A stretch of 64,000 nt of DNA, taken from positions 1 to 64,000 of the forward strand of contig JBKEEF010000004.1 in NCBI GenBank assembly GCA_047975765.1, written 5' to 3'. This document shows positions 1 through 8,860 of this stretch, in pieces. Position numbers and translations under genes: made by a program. Position 1 is the first letter of the stretch. Every line of letters starts with the position of its first letter. Origin of the DNA: JAQWBS01 sp047975765. GTDB taxonomy: Bacteria; Pseudomonadota; Alphaproteobacteria; RF32; CAG-239. The notes beneath the pieces are model-generated. The model did not search any database, was not told the DNA's origin, and saw nothing but the letters and a program-made list of their open reading frames with translations.

Positions 1-573
1 ATGGCAAAAAATATTTATATCTTCAGACATGGGGAAACGGATTATACTCATCGCAGGATATGGTAAGTGCAAAAAATTGACATAGAGATTATAGCAATAG
101 GAGTTGAGCAATCTTATGAATTGGCGGAACGTCTAACAGATAAGAAAATAGAAATCATCTATACAAGTACATAAAAACGTGACAATCAAACAGCAGAAAT
201 ATTAGCTCAAAAGATAGATAGACCCAAATTTATAATAGATAATCTCAAAGAAGCAAATTTGGGGGCTGATGAAGGGCATAGCAAAGAAGAAAATATCATT
301 AAATTTCCAGAGCAAGTGCAGGATTGGTATGAGTCTGAAAAATGGGAAAGTGGTTTTCCTGAAGGTGAAACGAAGCGAGAAATTGCTGAAAGATTTATGT
401 TTGTTCTTAATCGTTTGGCGAAGGAAGATGATCATAAGGTGATAGCTCTTTCAACACATGGCGCAATGATGCGTTGTCTCTTTTTGCATTTTGGATTTGG
501 GATAGAGAAAATCCCCAATACAGCTGTTTATCATTTGAGATATGAAAATGAAAAGTGGGATTTAGTGTCATAA
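1..573 (+). pseudogene. Histidine phosphatase (phosphoglycerate mutase-like), broken by two in-frame stops
   Basis: One reading frame runs from the ATG at base 1 to the TAA at 571-573 (191 codons), but TAA codons interrupt it at 64-66 and 172-174. The N-terminus has the RHGET signature of the histidine phosphatase superfamily (catalytic His at codon 9), and the C-terminal part keeps the second catalytic His in STHGAMMR. Around the first stop the family usually has W-Q-G-Q, so CAA to TAA would explain it; around the second stop the family has a Leu before KR, so TTA to TAA fits. No frameshift is needed, so this is nonsense decay. Residues from codon 59 on remain open and could be read from an internal ATG at 259, but that fragment lacks the catalytic N-terminus. 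Upstream sequence lies outside the window. Confidence 0.8.
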
Positions 574-645
574 AGTTTGACAAAAAGAAGTTTTTTGTAT
601 AAAATTGGTCCTAATATAAAATTATTAATTTAACTATTTTGCCTT

Positions 646-1056
646 ATGGAAAAAAATGAAATCCCTTTGTCTTTTGAAGAGATAAAAAGTAGAGATTCTT
701 TTGTTTGGAATTTTATTCTGTTTATTTATTTTATTTTGGCGGGTGTTGCTCTGGTTTTTGCATCGTTGCTTGCTTTTACACTCTGGAGTATCAAGAAAGC
801 TAAGAGTTTTGTAAATGCTCAATGGTGTACGGTTTATCTCAGAAATTATGATGTTGTAACTGTGATTTCGAGAGATTTTTACATTGTTAAAAATGTAAAA
901 AGTGGCAAATATGGGCTTTGCAAAAATGGTTTTTTTATTTTTCAGCCAAGATACGAAAAGATTTCAATTCAACCCAATTATGTTCTCTCTTTTGTTCCCG
1001 TGAACGCAAGAGCATATTCTGTTCCTTTTGAACGAATTGCAAGAGATGTGGCATAG
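646..1056 (+). CDS. Small single-pass membrane protein with a WG-repeat-like segment
   Basis: A 136-residue protein. One strong hydrophobic segment lies at about residues 23-49, after a short charged N-terminus. In the C-terminal half the stretch GKYGLCKNGFFIFQPRYEKI resembles one WG (KWG) repeat, whose usual form is GKWGyid.nGk.vipp.YdeI; this is by eye only. No Shine-Dalgarno site precedes the ATG. Instead ATTATTAAT lies at 621-629, 16 nt upstream, a leader shared with several other genes here. A possible promoter is TTGACA at 577-582 with TATAAA about 15 nt further on. A 12-bp terminator follows. The function is unknown. Confidence 0.7.
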   Translation: MEKNEIPLSFEEIKSRDSFVWNFILFIYFILAGVALVFASLLAFTLWSIKKAKSFVNAQWCTVYLRNYDVVTVISRDFYIVKNVKSGKYGLCKNGFFIFQPRYEKISIQPNYVLSFVPVNARAYSVPFERIARDVA

Positions 1057-1067
1057 TATTAGAACTA

Positions 1068-1098
1068 AAAAAACCAAGATTTAAAGTCTTGGTTTTTT
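1068..1098. terminator. Bidirectional intrinsic terminator
   Basis: Perfect 12-bp arms (AAAAAACCAAGA, TCTTGGTTTTTT) around a 7-nt loop, between convergent genes. The A-run and T-run allow use on either strand. Confidence 0.85.
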
Positions 1099-1119
1099 GT
1101 TTTTAAATTTTGTAATTCG

Positions 1120-2061
1120 TTAGTCTAAATTTACAAGAATTCCTTTTGTTAGGACAAACTTAGGCGTTTTTCCTGCAAAAGTGTTGAGCTTTTTAGAAAG
1201 GTAATAAGCCTCTCCATCATAGTTGTTTTTTTGATTTTGTTGTTTTTGTGGAGCCTTGTTTTCAGAAGGTTCTGTATTTTCAGTAACTTCTTTAGCTTCT
1301 TTATTTTCTCTTCTGTCGCGATTGTTACGATCGTTTTTATTGTTTCGATTGTTTCTATTATCTCTGTTGTTTTGCTTGTTTCTGTTTTCTTTATTCTCTT
1401 CTTTCACTTCAACAGCAGCAACTTCAATTTTTTGTTCAGCAATTTCTGCTTCTTGTTCTTTGTCTTTGTCGATTTTGATTTCTTCAGGGGCTTTCAAAAT
1501 TTTATCAAGAATACTTTGGGTTTCTTTTGAACGACGATTTGTGTAAACAATATTTTGTTTTTCGCTTGGTAAAATCTCAAGAACTTTTTCAAGATTTTCG
1601 AGTTGTTTTTGTTTTTTAATGAGATTGATGTCATCAACCACCAAAATGTTAATATTAGAAAGATCAATTTTATTTTCATCAATCAGTTCAAGGAGTAAGT
1701 CTGGAGAACCAATGATAACATTTGCTTCATTGTCAATATCTTCGTCACCTTCAGTGATTGTCGTTTCGTTGATTTCGTGATATTTGTTGAAGACAGCAAA
1801 ACGGTCTGAAACTACAACAGAATCTTCTGAAGAAGGTGTGATGATGAGAATGTTTTGTTTGTCATGTTTACTGATAACATCAATCAAAGGGAAAACATAA
1901 GAGGTGGTTTTGCCACATTTTTGCGGTGCAATTGTGAAAACGTCGCGCCCTTGGAGAATTGAAGGGATAACATCTGTTTGAACAGTTGTTGGTTTTTTGA
2001 TACCAAATTCTTTGATTGCTTTTACTGTTTTTTCACTTAAACCTAATTCGTTAAAATTCAT
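1120..2061 (-). CDS. Degenerate DEAD-box protein, N-terminal helicase domain only, with basic low-complexity tail
   Basis: A 313-residue protein. Residues 1-~190 align by eye with RecA domain 1 of DEAD-box RNA helicases: a Q-motif-like start (FNELGLSEKTVKAIKEFG..PTTVQ), motif I as APQKCGKT (normally AQTGSGKT), motif Ib as SPDLLLE, motif II as VVDDIN in place of DEAD, and YTN where SAT is expected. The catalytic Glu of motif II is therefore replaced and the second RecA domain is absent. Residues ~190-285 are charged low complexity rich in Asn, Arg and Lys (RNNRDNRNNRN type), followed by a short ordered tail. Nucleotide or RNA binding may survive, but ATP-driven unwinding looks unlikely. The start ATG has GGGAAAGAA just upstream. 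It could be an RNA-binding scaffold derived from an RhlE-like helicase. Confidence 0.8.
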   Translation of the reverse strand: MNFNELGLSEKTVKAIKEFGIKKPTTVQTDVIPSILQGRDVFTIAPQKCGKTTSYVFPLIDVISKHDKQNILIITPSSEDSVVVSDRFAVFNKYHEINETTITEGDEDIDNEANVIIGSPDLLLELIDENKIDLSNINILVVDDINLIKKQKQLENLEKVLEILPSEKQNIVYTNRRSKETQSILDKILKAPEEIKIDKDKEQEAEIAEQKIEVAAVEVKEENKENRNKQNNRDNRNNRNNKNDRNNRDRRENKEAKEVTENTEPSENKAPQKQQNQKNNYDGEAYYLSKKLNTFAGKTPKFVLTKGILVNLD

Positions 2062-2136
2062 TTCTTTCCCTTAGAATACTTGTTTTATAATTTTCACTTA
2101 CTTTATTGATTTTATCTAAGATAGTCAATAAATAAA

Positions 2137-2165
2137 AAGCCCTTTGTTTGTATTTCAAAGGGCTT
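2137..2165 (-). terminator. Intrinsic terminator of the cupin gene
   Basis: Arms AAGCCCTTTG (2137-2146) and CAAAGGGCTT (2156-2165), 9-nt loop. On the minus strand the stem is followed by a T-rich run. It sits seven bases beyond the cupin stop codon. Confidence 0.85.
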
Positions 2166-2171
2166 ATTTTT

Positions 2172-2534
2172 TTAGACTCTGTTGTAAATATCTTCATAGC
2201 GGATGATATCACTTTCATCCAAAGTGTCTCCTGTTTGAATTTCAATGAATTCAACATCAGATGAAGAATTGTTTTGAATTCTGTGTTTTACAGTGACAGG
2301 AATGTAAATTGATTCATTTGCTTTTTTGATAATTTTTTCTTCACCCAAAGTGACAATTGCTTCACCTTTAACAATAATCCAATGTTCTGAACGAAAATTA
2401 TGACTTTGAAGAGAAAGAATTCCACCAGGAATTACCTTAATTCTTTTCACACAAAATTTTTCTTCAGAATCTAAAACTTCCCAAGTTCCCCAAGGACGTG
2501 TATCTTTATCGCCTCTTTTGTATGTGTTTTTCAT
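2172..2534 (-). CDS. Cupin, similar to the C-terminal mannose-6-phosphate isomerase domain of ManC
   Basis: A 120-residue single-domain cupin. RPWGTWEVLD at the start, GGILSLQSHNFRSEHWIIVKG (the first cupin motif with metal-binding His/Glu) and VKHRIQN (second motif) match the stand-alone form of the type II phosphomannose isomerase domain, normally fused behind the GDP-mannose pyrophosphorylase domain of ManC/AlgA. It may isomerise mannose-6-phosphate or act on another sugar phosphate. The expected QxSxQxHxxRxEHW pattern is largely kept. The ATG is preceded by GAGGATAAT, a good ribosome site. It is monocistronic, with its own terminator. Confidence 0.8.
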   Translation of the reverse strand: MKNTYKRGDKDTRPWGTWEVLDSEEKFCVKRIKVIPGGILSLQSHNFRSEHWIIVKGEAIVTLGEEKIIKKANESIYIPVTVKHRIQNNSSSDVEFIEIQTGDTLDESDIIRYEDIYNRV

Positions 2535-2636
2535 ATTATCCTCTTTAATTTGTTATAAGTTGATATTATTTCTTGATGAAAATTAATATAGGCAATATAA
2601 CTAAAATCGCAAGGTAAAAATTTTTAGGTCTGATAA

Positions 2637-4901
2637 ATGGGAACGGCATCAATTGACAAGACAGTTGTGGTGATTAAATCTATAAGAAGTTTTATAGAGA
2701 GCAAAGATGCTGTCCAAAATAAATTTGAAAAAATTGTCGGATTGATTGCAGAAGTTTTAAAGGTAGAAGCTGCAACTTGTTATGTTGGTTTTGATGATTC
2801 ATACTTGGAACTATTTGGTGAATTTGGTTTCAAAAAAGACGCACTTAACAAGGTAACTCTCAGATATGGAGAAGGTATAGTTGGTGATGTTGCAAAGTTC
2901 AAAAGAACAATCTCTCTTGCTGATGTTTGGAAATATCCAAACTTTTCCTATAAGCCAGAAATTGGTGAAGAAAATTACAAATCTTTTCTAGGTGTTCCCC
3001 TTATCCGCTGGGATAGAGCAATAGGTGTTTTGACTGTTCAGAAAAAAGAAATTTATGAATTTTCTGACAAAGAAATTGATTTTCTAGAAACTGTTGCAAT
3101 GATTATTTCTGAATTTGTTGTTTCGGATGAAGTCAATGACTACAAAAGAAAAGTCAGCGAAGAAAAAGGTGCAATTCTTAAGGATAAAATCAGAGGCACG
3201 AGTCTGAGCAAAGGTTATGGTATTGGAAACGTTGTTGTTCATAAAAGACGTAGTGCAATCACTAAAATCTTTGCGGAAAATAAAGAATATGAGTTAGAAC
3301 GTTTGAAAGAAGCTCATACTCGAATGAATGAAGATTTGGATAATAAATTCAAAAATACTCAACTTGGAATTGGGCAGCATGTTGACATTTTAGATGCTTA
3401 TATGATGTTTGCCAAAGATAAGGGGTGGTATCGTAAAATTGAAAGCAATGTTATGAGCGGAATGACGGCAGAGGCTGCCGTTGAACGTGCCTATGAAGAT
3501 ATGTGGAATAGGCTTTCTGCGACAACAGATACTTATTTGAGAGAAAGACTTCATGACTTGAGAGATGTGGCAGATAGATTGCAATCTTATCTTCGTGGAG
3601 ATTTCAGAGAACAACAAGAAATTGATAGTCATGACTTAATCGTTGTAGCTAAGGTTATGGGTCCAGCAGACTTAATGGACTATGACTACACAAAAATTCG
3701 TGGTCTGATTATTGAAGATGGTACGCCAACAATGCATGTGGCAATTGTTGCTAAGGCTCTTGGAATTCCTGTTATTGCTAAGATTAAAGGAATTTATGAC
3801 GAAATAAAATCTGGCGAACTTGTTGGTATTGATGGTGAAGAAGGATATGTTTATATCAATCCTTCAGATGACGTCAAAAACAAGATGAAGAAAAAAATTC
3901 AAGAGCGTAAAAAGCAACTTGAAAAATTGGCTGAGCTTAAAGATTTGCCTGCAAAAAGTTTGGATGATGTTGGTTTCCATATGTATATTAATATTGGTTT
4001 GGCTTTTGATTTAGATTATCTTGAAACAACAAATTGTGAAGGTGTGGGACTTTATCGAACAGAAATTCCTTTTATGTCCGCAGCTTCCATGCCAAGTGTT
4101 GAAGAACAACTTGTTTTCTATAAGGAACTTATGGATAGAGTTGGCGATAAAAAAGCAGCGTTTAGAAGCTTAGATGTAGGTTCGGATAAGCTTCTTCCTT
4201 ATTGGTCAGGAGTGGTTGAAGAAAACCCTGCAATTGGCTGGCGTTCTATTCGTATTACCCTTGATAGGCGTGCTATTCTCAGAAAGCAGTTGCGTGCTTT
4301 TTTGAAAGCGGCAGCAGGGAAAGAAATTAGTATTATGTTTCCAATGATTGCGGATTTGGATGAGTTTTTAGAAGCCAAGGAAACTTTGAATATTGAACTT
4401 GAAAAAGGAAAGAAAAAAGGGCTTCCAATGCCGAAAAAAGTTAGCATTGGTTTGATGATTGAAGTGCCTTCTGTTGTCTTTCAACTTGAAGAAATTTTGA
4501 AACATGCTGATTTTATTTCTATCGGAACAAATGATCTTTTTCAGTTTATTTTTGCTTCGGATAGAGGAAATGCAAGATTAAATGATAGATATGATGTTCT
4601 TTCGGCTCCTTTCTTAAGAGTTTTGAAAAAAATTATTGATAAGGCAAATGAGGCTGGTGTTCTATGTTCCGTTTGTGGGGAAATGGCAAGCAACCCAATT
4701 GAAGCTTTGGCTTTGGTTGGTTTAGGTTTTAGACATCTGTCTTGTTCGGGCTCAACTTTTGGAAAAGTCAAAAGTATGATTAGGACAATGAGAGTGGACG
4801 AGGTTGAAGATTATATCAATTCTCTCCTTAAATCTTCTCAAAAAACAATGCGTCCGCAATTAATTTCTTATGCCTATGATCATGGTATTGAAATTTATTA
4901 A
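2637..4901 (+). CDS. ptsP: Nitrogen PTS enzyme I (phosphoenolpyruvate-protein phosphotransferase)
   Basis: A 754-residue protein with the EI-Ntr architecture: an N-terminal GAF domain (about 15-160), then the PEP-utilising N-domain, swivelling His domain and C-terminal TIM barrel. The phospho-accepting His is codon 367 in GTPTMHVAIVAKALGIP; most family members have S-H, here M-H. The catalytic Cys is codon 680 in CSVCGEMASNP. LYRTEIPFM and the IGTNDLFQF active-site loops are also present. It would take phosphate from PEP and pass it to an NPr protein, regulating nitrogen, carbon and potassium metabolism; no NPr or EIIA-Ntr gene is in this window. The ATG at 2637 has AGG eight bases upstream. 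Confidence 0.93.
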   Translation: MGTASIDKTVVVIKSIRSFIESKDAVQNKFEKIVGLIAEVLKVEAATCYVGFDDSYLELFGEFGFKKDALNKVTLRYGEGIVGDVAKFKRTISLADVWKYPNFSYKPEIGEENYKSFLGVPLIRWDRAIGVLTVQKKEIYEFSDKEIDFLETVAMIISEFVVSDEVNDYKRKVSEEKGAILKDKIRGTSLSKGYGIGNVVVHKRRSAITKIFAENKEYELERLKEAHTRMNEDLDNKFKNTQLGIGQHVDILDAYMMFAKDKGWYRKIESNVMSGMTAEAAVERAYEDMWNRLSATTDTYLRERLHDLRDVADRLQSYLRGDFREQQEIDSHDLIVVAKVMGPADLMDYDYTKIRGLIIEDGTPTMHVAIVAKALGIPVIAKIKGIYDEIKSGELVGIDGEEGYVYINPSDDVKNKMKKKIQERKKQLEKLAELKDLPAKSLDDVGFHMYINIGLAFDLDYLETTNCEGVGLYRTEIPFMSAASMPSVEEQLVFYKELMDRVGDKKAAFRSLDVGSDKLLPYWSGVVEENPAIGWRSIRITLDRRAILRKQLRAFLKAAAGKEISIMFPMIADLDEFLEAKETLNIELEKGKKKGLPMPKKVSIGLMIEVPSVVFQLEEILKHADFISIGTNDLFQFIFASDRGNARLNDRYDVLSAPFLRVLKKIIDKANEAGVLCSVCGEMASNPIEALALVGLGFRHLSCSGSTFGKVKSMIRTMRVDEVEDYINSLLKSSQKTMRPQLISYAYDHGIEIY

Positions 4902-4950
4902 TAACTATGATAAATATACAAAAAATTGTGAAAAATAAAGGAATTTTACT

Positions 4951-5961
4951 GTGAAAAAAGAGACTAAAGAAGTTAAAGAAACAGAAGGTGTTAAAGTAGA
5001 AAAAAATGTTTCTCAACCTATTGAAGAAGTAACAAAAGTTATAAAAGTTGGAGATTTGATTTCTGAGGCGAGAAAAGCAAAAAAATTGGATATTTCTGAA
5101 GTCTCTGAAAAATTGAGAATCAGACGAATCTATTTGGAAGCGATTGAAAATAATGATTACGAAACTTTGCCAAGTTTTCCTTATGGGGTTGGTTTCGTTC
5201 GTTCCTATGCAGATTTTTTGGGTCTAGATGGTTCTTCTCTTGCAGATGTTTATAAAAAAGAAACGAATTTAAAAGAAAAAACAAATCTTCGTGTAATTGA
5301 TAGTGGAGATATTGTGAATGATTCTACAATTCCAAGCCAAACTTATTTGGTTTTGAGTATTGTTGCTGTTTTGGTTGTTTATTTTGGTTGGTTGTTCATC
5401 AATAAGTATTATGCAGAAGCACCAGCTGTTGATGCAAATGAAGATGTTTTGACTACAGAAGTTCCACAGACAGATTTTTCTTTGAGTGTTGATGAAGTGG
5501 TCACTAACCAAGAGCAACCTGAACTTCAGGTAATTGATACTACTGTTCAAAATCCAACAGAAAGTAGTCAAATTACGATTGAAACAGGAAATTATGAAGG
5601 TACATTACCTCAACAACCAGCTCCAACAACAGTAGCTCCTGAAGTGAAAGTTGAGCCTAAGGCGGAAGAAGTTAAAACAAAAGTTCAAGATAGTAAAACA
5701 AAAATTACTGGACAAGGTGTTGAAGTTTTAATTAAAAAAGAAACTTGGTTTGAAGCGAAAGATGGAAATAAGCTTTATGTGAGTAAAGAATTTAAACAAG
5801 GTGATTACTATAAAGTTCCTGAATTTCCGAATATGATTGTTTCTACTGGTCGTCCTAATTCTGTCGAAGTTTATGTAAACGGAAAGTTGACACCCGTCTT
5901 CACACCGTACAAAAAAATGAATGTTAATTTGGATAAGTTTTTAGATAAAGCTGAGCATTAA
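4951..5961 (+). CDS. rodZ: RodZ-like cytoskeletal protein (HTH, transmembrane, DUF4115)
   Basis: A 336-residue protein with the full RodZ layout: a cytoplasmic helix-turn-helix domain at about 33-95 (GDLISEARKAKKLDISEVSE onward), one transmembrane helix at about 131-151, a Pro/Thr/Glu-rich periplasmic linker, and a C-terminal DUF4115 domain at about 255-330. RodZ links MreB to the wall-elongation machinery. It starts with GTG at 4951 behind AAAGGA; the first Met alternatives would remove part of the HTH. It lies 49 bp after ptsP and may share its transcript; a terminator follows. Confidence 0.85.
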   Translation: MKKETKEVKETEGVKVEKNVSQPIEEVTKVIKVGDLISEARKAKKLDISEVSEKLRIRRIYLEAIENNDYETLPSFPYGVGFVRSYADFLGLDGSSLADVYKKETNLKEKTNLRVIDSGDIVNDSTIPSQTYLVLSIVAVLVVYFGWLFINKYYAEAPAVDANEDVLTTEVPQTDFSLSVDEVVTNQEQPELQVIDTTVQNPTESSQITIETGNYEGTLPQQPAPTTVAPEVKVEPKAEEVKTKVQDSKTKITGQGVEVLIKKETWFEAKDGNKLYVSKEFKQGDYYKVPEFPNMIVSTGRPNSVEVYVNGKLTPVFTPYKKMNVNLDKFLDKAEH

Positions 5962-5979
5962 AAGATATTGAAATTTTCA

Positions 5980-6023
5980 GAAAATAGCAGGTTGTTTCTA
6001 CTTGCTATTTTCTTTTGTTTTTA
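5980..6023 (+). terminator. Intrinsic terminator after rodZ
   Basis: GAAAATAGCA (5980-5989) pairs with TGCTATTTTC (6003-6012), followed by TTTTGTTTTT. It separates rodZ from hisS. Confidence 0.75.
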
Positions 6024-6057
6024 TATATTTGAAAAAAAGAGATAGGGAATTAAAAAA

Positions 6058-7290
6058 ATGAGTAAGTTACAAGCAGCTAGAGGAACAAGGGACTTATATG
6101 GTCAAGATAAACTTAAGATGAAAAAAGTTGTTGAGGTTGGGTCTCGTGTTGTTGAAAGGTATGGATTTGAAGAAATTGAAACACCAATCTTTGAATTTAC
6201 GGAGGTCTTCGCTAGAAACATTGGTGAAACAACAGATATTGTTTCTAAAGAAATGTATAGCTTTCAAAAAAGTGAAGATAATTTGACGCTCCGCCCTGAA
6301 GGAACAGCTGGTGTGGTTCGTGCTTTTGTTTCTAATGGTATGCAGAGACAACTCCCTCTAAAATTCTACTACCATGGGCCAATGTTCAGATATGAACGTC
6401 CACAAAAAGGTCGTTATCGTCAACTTACTCAGTTTGGTGTTGAGCTTTTAGGTGTTGAAAGTCCGCAAGTTGATGTGGAAGTGATTGCAATGGCTTATAA
6501 CTTTCTCGAAGAACTTGGCTTGTCAGGTAAAGTTGTTGTTGAAATCAACTCTCTTGGAGATACGGAAAGTCGTGATATTTACCGTGAAAAATTGGTAACC
6601 TATTTGAAAGGTCATTATGATAATCTTTCTGAAGATAGTAAAAATAGGCTAGAAAAAAATCCACTCCGTGTTTTGGATTCAAAAGAAGATTGTGATAAAG
6701 AAATTGTAGCTAATGCACCACTTTATAGTGAAAGTTTAAACGAAGCTTCCAAAGAATTTTTTGCAAATGTAATTAAAGGCTTAGATAATTTAGGTATAAA
6801 ATATCGCGTGAATGATAGGCTTGTTCGTGGTTTGGATTATTATAATCACACCGTTTTTGAACTTGTTACTGACAAACTAGGTGCTCAAGGAACTGTTCTA
6901 GCAGGCGGCCGCTATAATGGTCTTGTTGCTCAAATGGGCGGTGGTGATGTTGCCGGAATTGGTTGGGCAGGTGGTGTGGATAGACTTGCACTTCTTCTTG
7001 ATGAAGATGTTGAAGTGGCACGTCCAATTGCACTTATTCCAACAGGTGATGATGTCTATGAAAAAGCTATGGAAATTGCTTATAATTTGCGCAAGGCTGG
7101 TTTTAAAGTTGAACATTCTTATTCAGGAAATTTCAAAAAACGTTTTGAAAAAGCAAATAAAGCAAACGCATATAAAGCCATCATTTTGGGTGCTGATGAA
7201 CTTGGAAAAGGTGAAGTTGTCGTTAAGGATTTAGATAGTGGGGCGCAAAAAAATGTTGCTCTTGAAAAGTTAGTTGAGGAATTGAATTAA
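6058..7290 (+). CDS. hisS: Histidyl-tRNA synthetase
   Basis: A 410-residue class II aminoacyl-tRNA synthetase. Motif 2 is visible as FRYERPQKGRYRQ (about 117-129), the histidine-specific loop as LVRGLDYYNHTVFEL (about 254-268), and motif 3 as GIGWAGGVDRLALLL near 300-314. A short C-terminal anticodon-binding domain follows (VARPIALIP onward). It charges tRNA-His in the cytoplasm. The ATG is 1 bp upstream-spaced to prfA at its 3' end, so the two are one transcription unit. Confidence 0.96.
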   Translation: MSKLQAARGTRDLYGQDKLKMKKVVEVGSRVVERYGFEEIETPIFEFTEVFARNIGETTDIVSKEMYSFQKSEDNLTLRPEGTAGVVRAFVSNGMQRQLPLKFYYHGPMFRYERPQKGRYRQLTQFGVELLGVESPQVDVEVIAMAYNFLEELGLSGKVVVEINSLGDTESRDIYREKLVTYLKGHYDNLSEDSKNRLEKNPLRVLDSKEDCDKEIVANAPLYSESLNEASKEFFANVIKGLDNLGIKYRVNDRLVRGLDYYNHTVFELVTDKLGAQGTVLAGGRYNGLVAQMGGGDVAGIGWAGGVDRLALLLDEDVEVARPIALIPTGDDVYEKAMEIAYNLRKAGFKVEHSYSGNFKKRFEKANKANAYKAIILGADELGKGEVVVKDLDSGAQKNVALEKLVEELN

Positions 7291-7291
7291 T

Positions 7292-8365
7292 ATGAATTTT
7301 GTAGAAAAATTATCCCAAGTTGTTAGCCGTTTTGAAGAGCTGAATGCGCTTTTATCATCTCCAAATATCAACTCTGATGATATGGTCAAGATGAACAAAG
7401 AACTTTCAAATTTGACACCAATTGTTGAAGCTATCAAAGAATATCAAAGCATGGAAAAAAATATGAAAGATGCTGAATCTATGATGCATGATGCTTCAAT
7501 GGATAAGGAATTTAAAGAACTTGCAGAAGTTGAATATTATGATTTGAGAGATCAACTTCCAGAAAAAGAAAAAGAGATTAAAATTCTACTTCTTCCAAAG
7601 GATGAAGAAGATGAAAAGAACGCAATTCTTGAAGTTCGTGCTGGAACGGGGGGTGATGAAGCAGCTCTGTTTGCAGCGGTTCTTTTTGAGATGTATCAGA
7701 GATATGCGCAGCTTCAAGGCTGGAAATTTGAAACTCTTGATGTGAATGAAAATGGCATTGGTGGATATAAAGAAGCATCTGCAAGTATCACTGGAAAAGA
7801 CGTTTTCTCAAAGCTCAAATTTGAATCTGGTGCACATCGTGTTCAACGTGTTCCTGTGACAGAATCTCAAGGACGTGTTCATACATCAGCAGCAACAGTT
7901 GCCGTTTTGCCAGAAGTTGAAGAAGTGGATTTATATATCAATCCAGCAGATTTGAAAATTGATGTTTATCGTGCTTCTGGTGCGGGTGGTCAGCACGTTA
8001 ACAAAACAGAATCTGCAGTTCGTATTACGCACTTGCCAACAAATACTGTTGTTCAATGCCAAGATGGTCGTTCACAGTTCAAAAACAAAGAAAGTGCAAT
8101 GCGTCAGCTTCGTGCAAAACTTTATGATAACCAAAAAGCAACGAAGGATGCTGTTTATTCAGAACGTCGTAAACTTCAGGTTGGAAGTGGTGACAGAAGT
8201 GAGCGAATCAGAACTTATAACTACCCTCAAGGTCGTGTGACAGACCATAGAATCAATCTCACCCTTTATAAGCTTGAAGATGTTGTTAGTGGTGATTCTT
8301 TATACGAACTTATTGATGCACTTGTGTCAGAGGATCAGGCTGAACGTCTTCTTGAACTCAACTAA
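7292..8365 (+). CDS. prfA: Peptide chain release factor 1
   Basis: A 357-residue class I release factor. The GGQ tripeptide that reaches the peptidyl transferase centre is Gly232-Gly233-Gln234 in ASGAGGQHVNKTESAVR. VPVTESQGRVHTSAATVAVLP carries the stop-recognition region expected for RF1 (UAA/UAG). It begins one base after the hisS stop. In many alphaproteobacteria prmC, which methylates this GGQ, follows; here there is no prmC, only a non-coding repeat-bearing stretch. Confidence 0.96.
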   Translation: MNFVEKLSQVVSRFEELNALLSSPNINSDDMVKMNKELSNLTPIVEAIKEYQSMEKNMKDAESMMHDASMDKEFKELAEVEYYDLRDQLPEKEKEIKILLLPKDEEDEKNAILEVRAGTGGDEAALFAAVLFEMYQRYAQLQGWKFETLDVNENGIGGYKEASASITGKDVFSKLKFESGAHRVQRVPVTESQGRVHTSAATVAVLPEVEEVDLYINPADLKIDVYRASGAGGQHVNKTESAVRITHLPTNTVVQCQDGRSQFKNKESAMRQLRAKLYDNQKATKDAVYSERRKLQVGSGDRSERIRTYNYPQGRVTDHRINLTLYKLEDVVSGDSLYELIDALVSEDQAERLLELN

Positions 8366-8815
8366 AAAAATATGTGTATAATGGAGAGCTAATGCAGAAA
8401 TCTCAGATAAAAATTTTAGTCAAGGACTTGTGTGTCCGTTCAAAAATTTTTTCCTCATTTCTTATTATCTCTCTCATTCTCCACATATTTACAAAAACTT
8501 GTACACTCGTTCATAAAATCCTTCAATTCTTATCACTCGCCTTATATACAAGGTTTTTACGTTCTCTCAAGAAATGTTCTGCTGTCATACTTGAACTCTT
8601 TTTTAGTGTCATACTCGGGCTTGACCCGAGTATCCACAATGTGCTGAGGTTTGTAAATATGGATTCCCGATTTCTCGGGAATGACAGGATGGGGCTAGGA
8701 ATGACAGACAGATAGATTCCCAGTCAAGCTGGGAATGACGCCACACTTTTATTCTGGTTAAGCCTAAAATATGAAGGATAAAAATATCTAGTAAATCTTT
8801 TTCTCACTTTACTTT
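8366..8815. other. Gene-free stretch after prfA
   Basis: About 450 bases hold no convincing gene. An open frame from 8374 or 8392 exists on the plus strand, but its second half only translates the palindromic repeats at 8611-8736 and its first half is T/C-rich without family features. I see no trace of a prmC sequence in any frame. Confidence 0.6.
8611..8736. repeat. Cluster of three short palindromes of the alphaproteobacterial GTCATTCC type
   Basis: Three hairpin units in a row: ATACTCGGG / CCCGAGTAT with loop CTTGA (8611-8633), ATTCCCGA / TCGGGAAT with loop TTTC (8663-8682), and ATTCCCAG / CTGGGAAT with loop TCAAG (8716-8736). Units 2 and 3 end in GGGAATGAC; read on the minus strand the units begin GTCATTCCC, a pattern known from REP-like repeats of many alphaproteobacteria. 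No transposase is nearby. Confidence 0.8.
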
Positions 8816-8830
8816 GTTCTTGTTTTGTTC
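8816..8830 (+). promoter_or_regulatory. LexA box upstream of umuDC
   Basis: GTTCTTGTTTTGTTC is an exact GTTC-N7-GTTC direct repeat, the operator of alphaproteobacterial LexA, 31 bp before the umuD start. A lexA gene with the same type of box lies at 30.8-31.5 kb. Confidence 0.85.
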
Positions 8831-8860
8831 TATATCTTCTATGTGATTATGGAGGGTGGA

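Noticed and set aside
1..573. Stop-codon reassignment or selenocysteine-type recoding
   Set aside because: The in-frame stops are TAA, and TAA ends most real genes in the window; no recoding element is visible.
8374..8715. Open frame of about 113 codons after prfA
   Set aside because: Its C-terminal half is the translation of the palindromic repeats (the VILGLDPSI and DSRFLGND wording is a known artefact), and the first half lacks any family feature.
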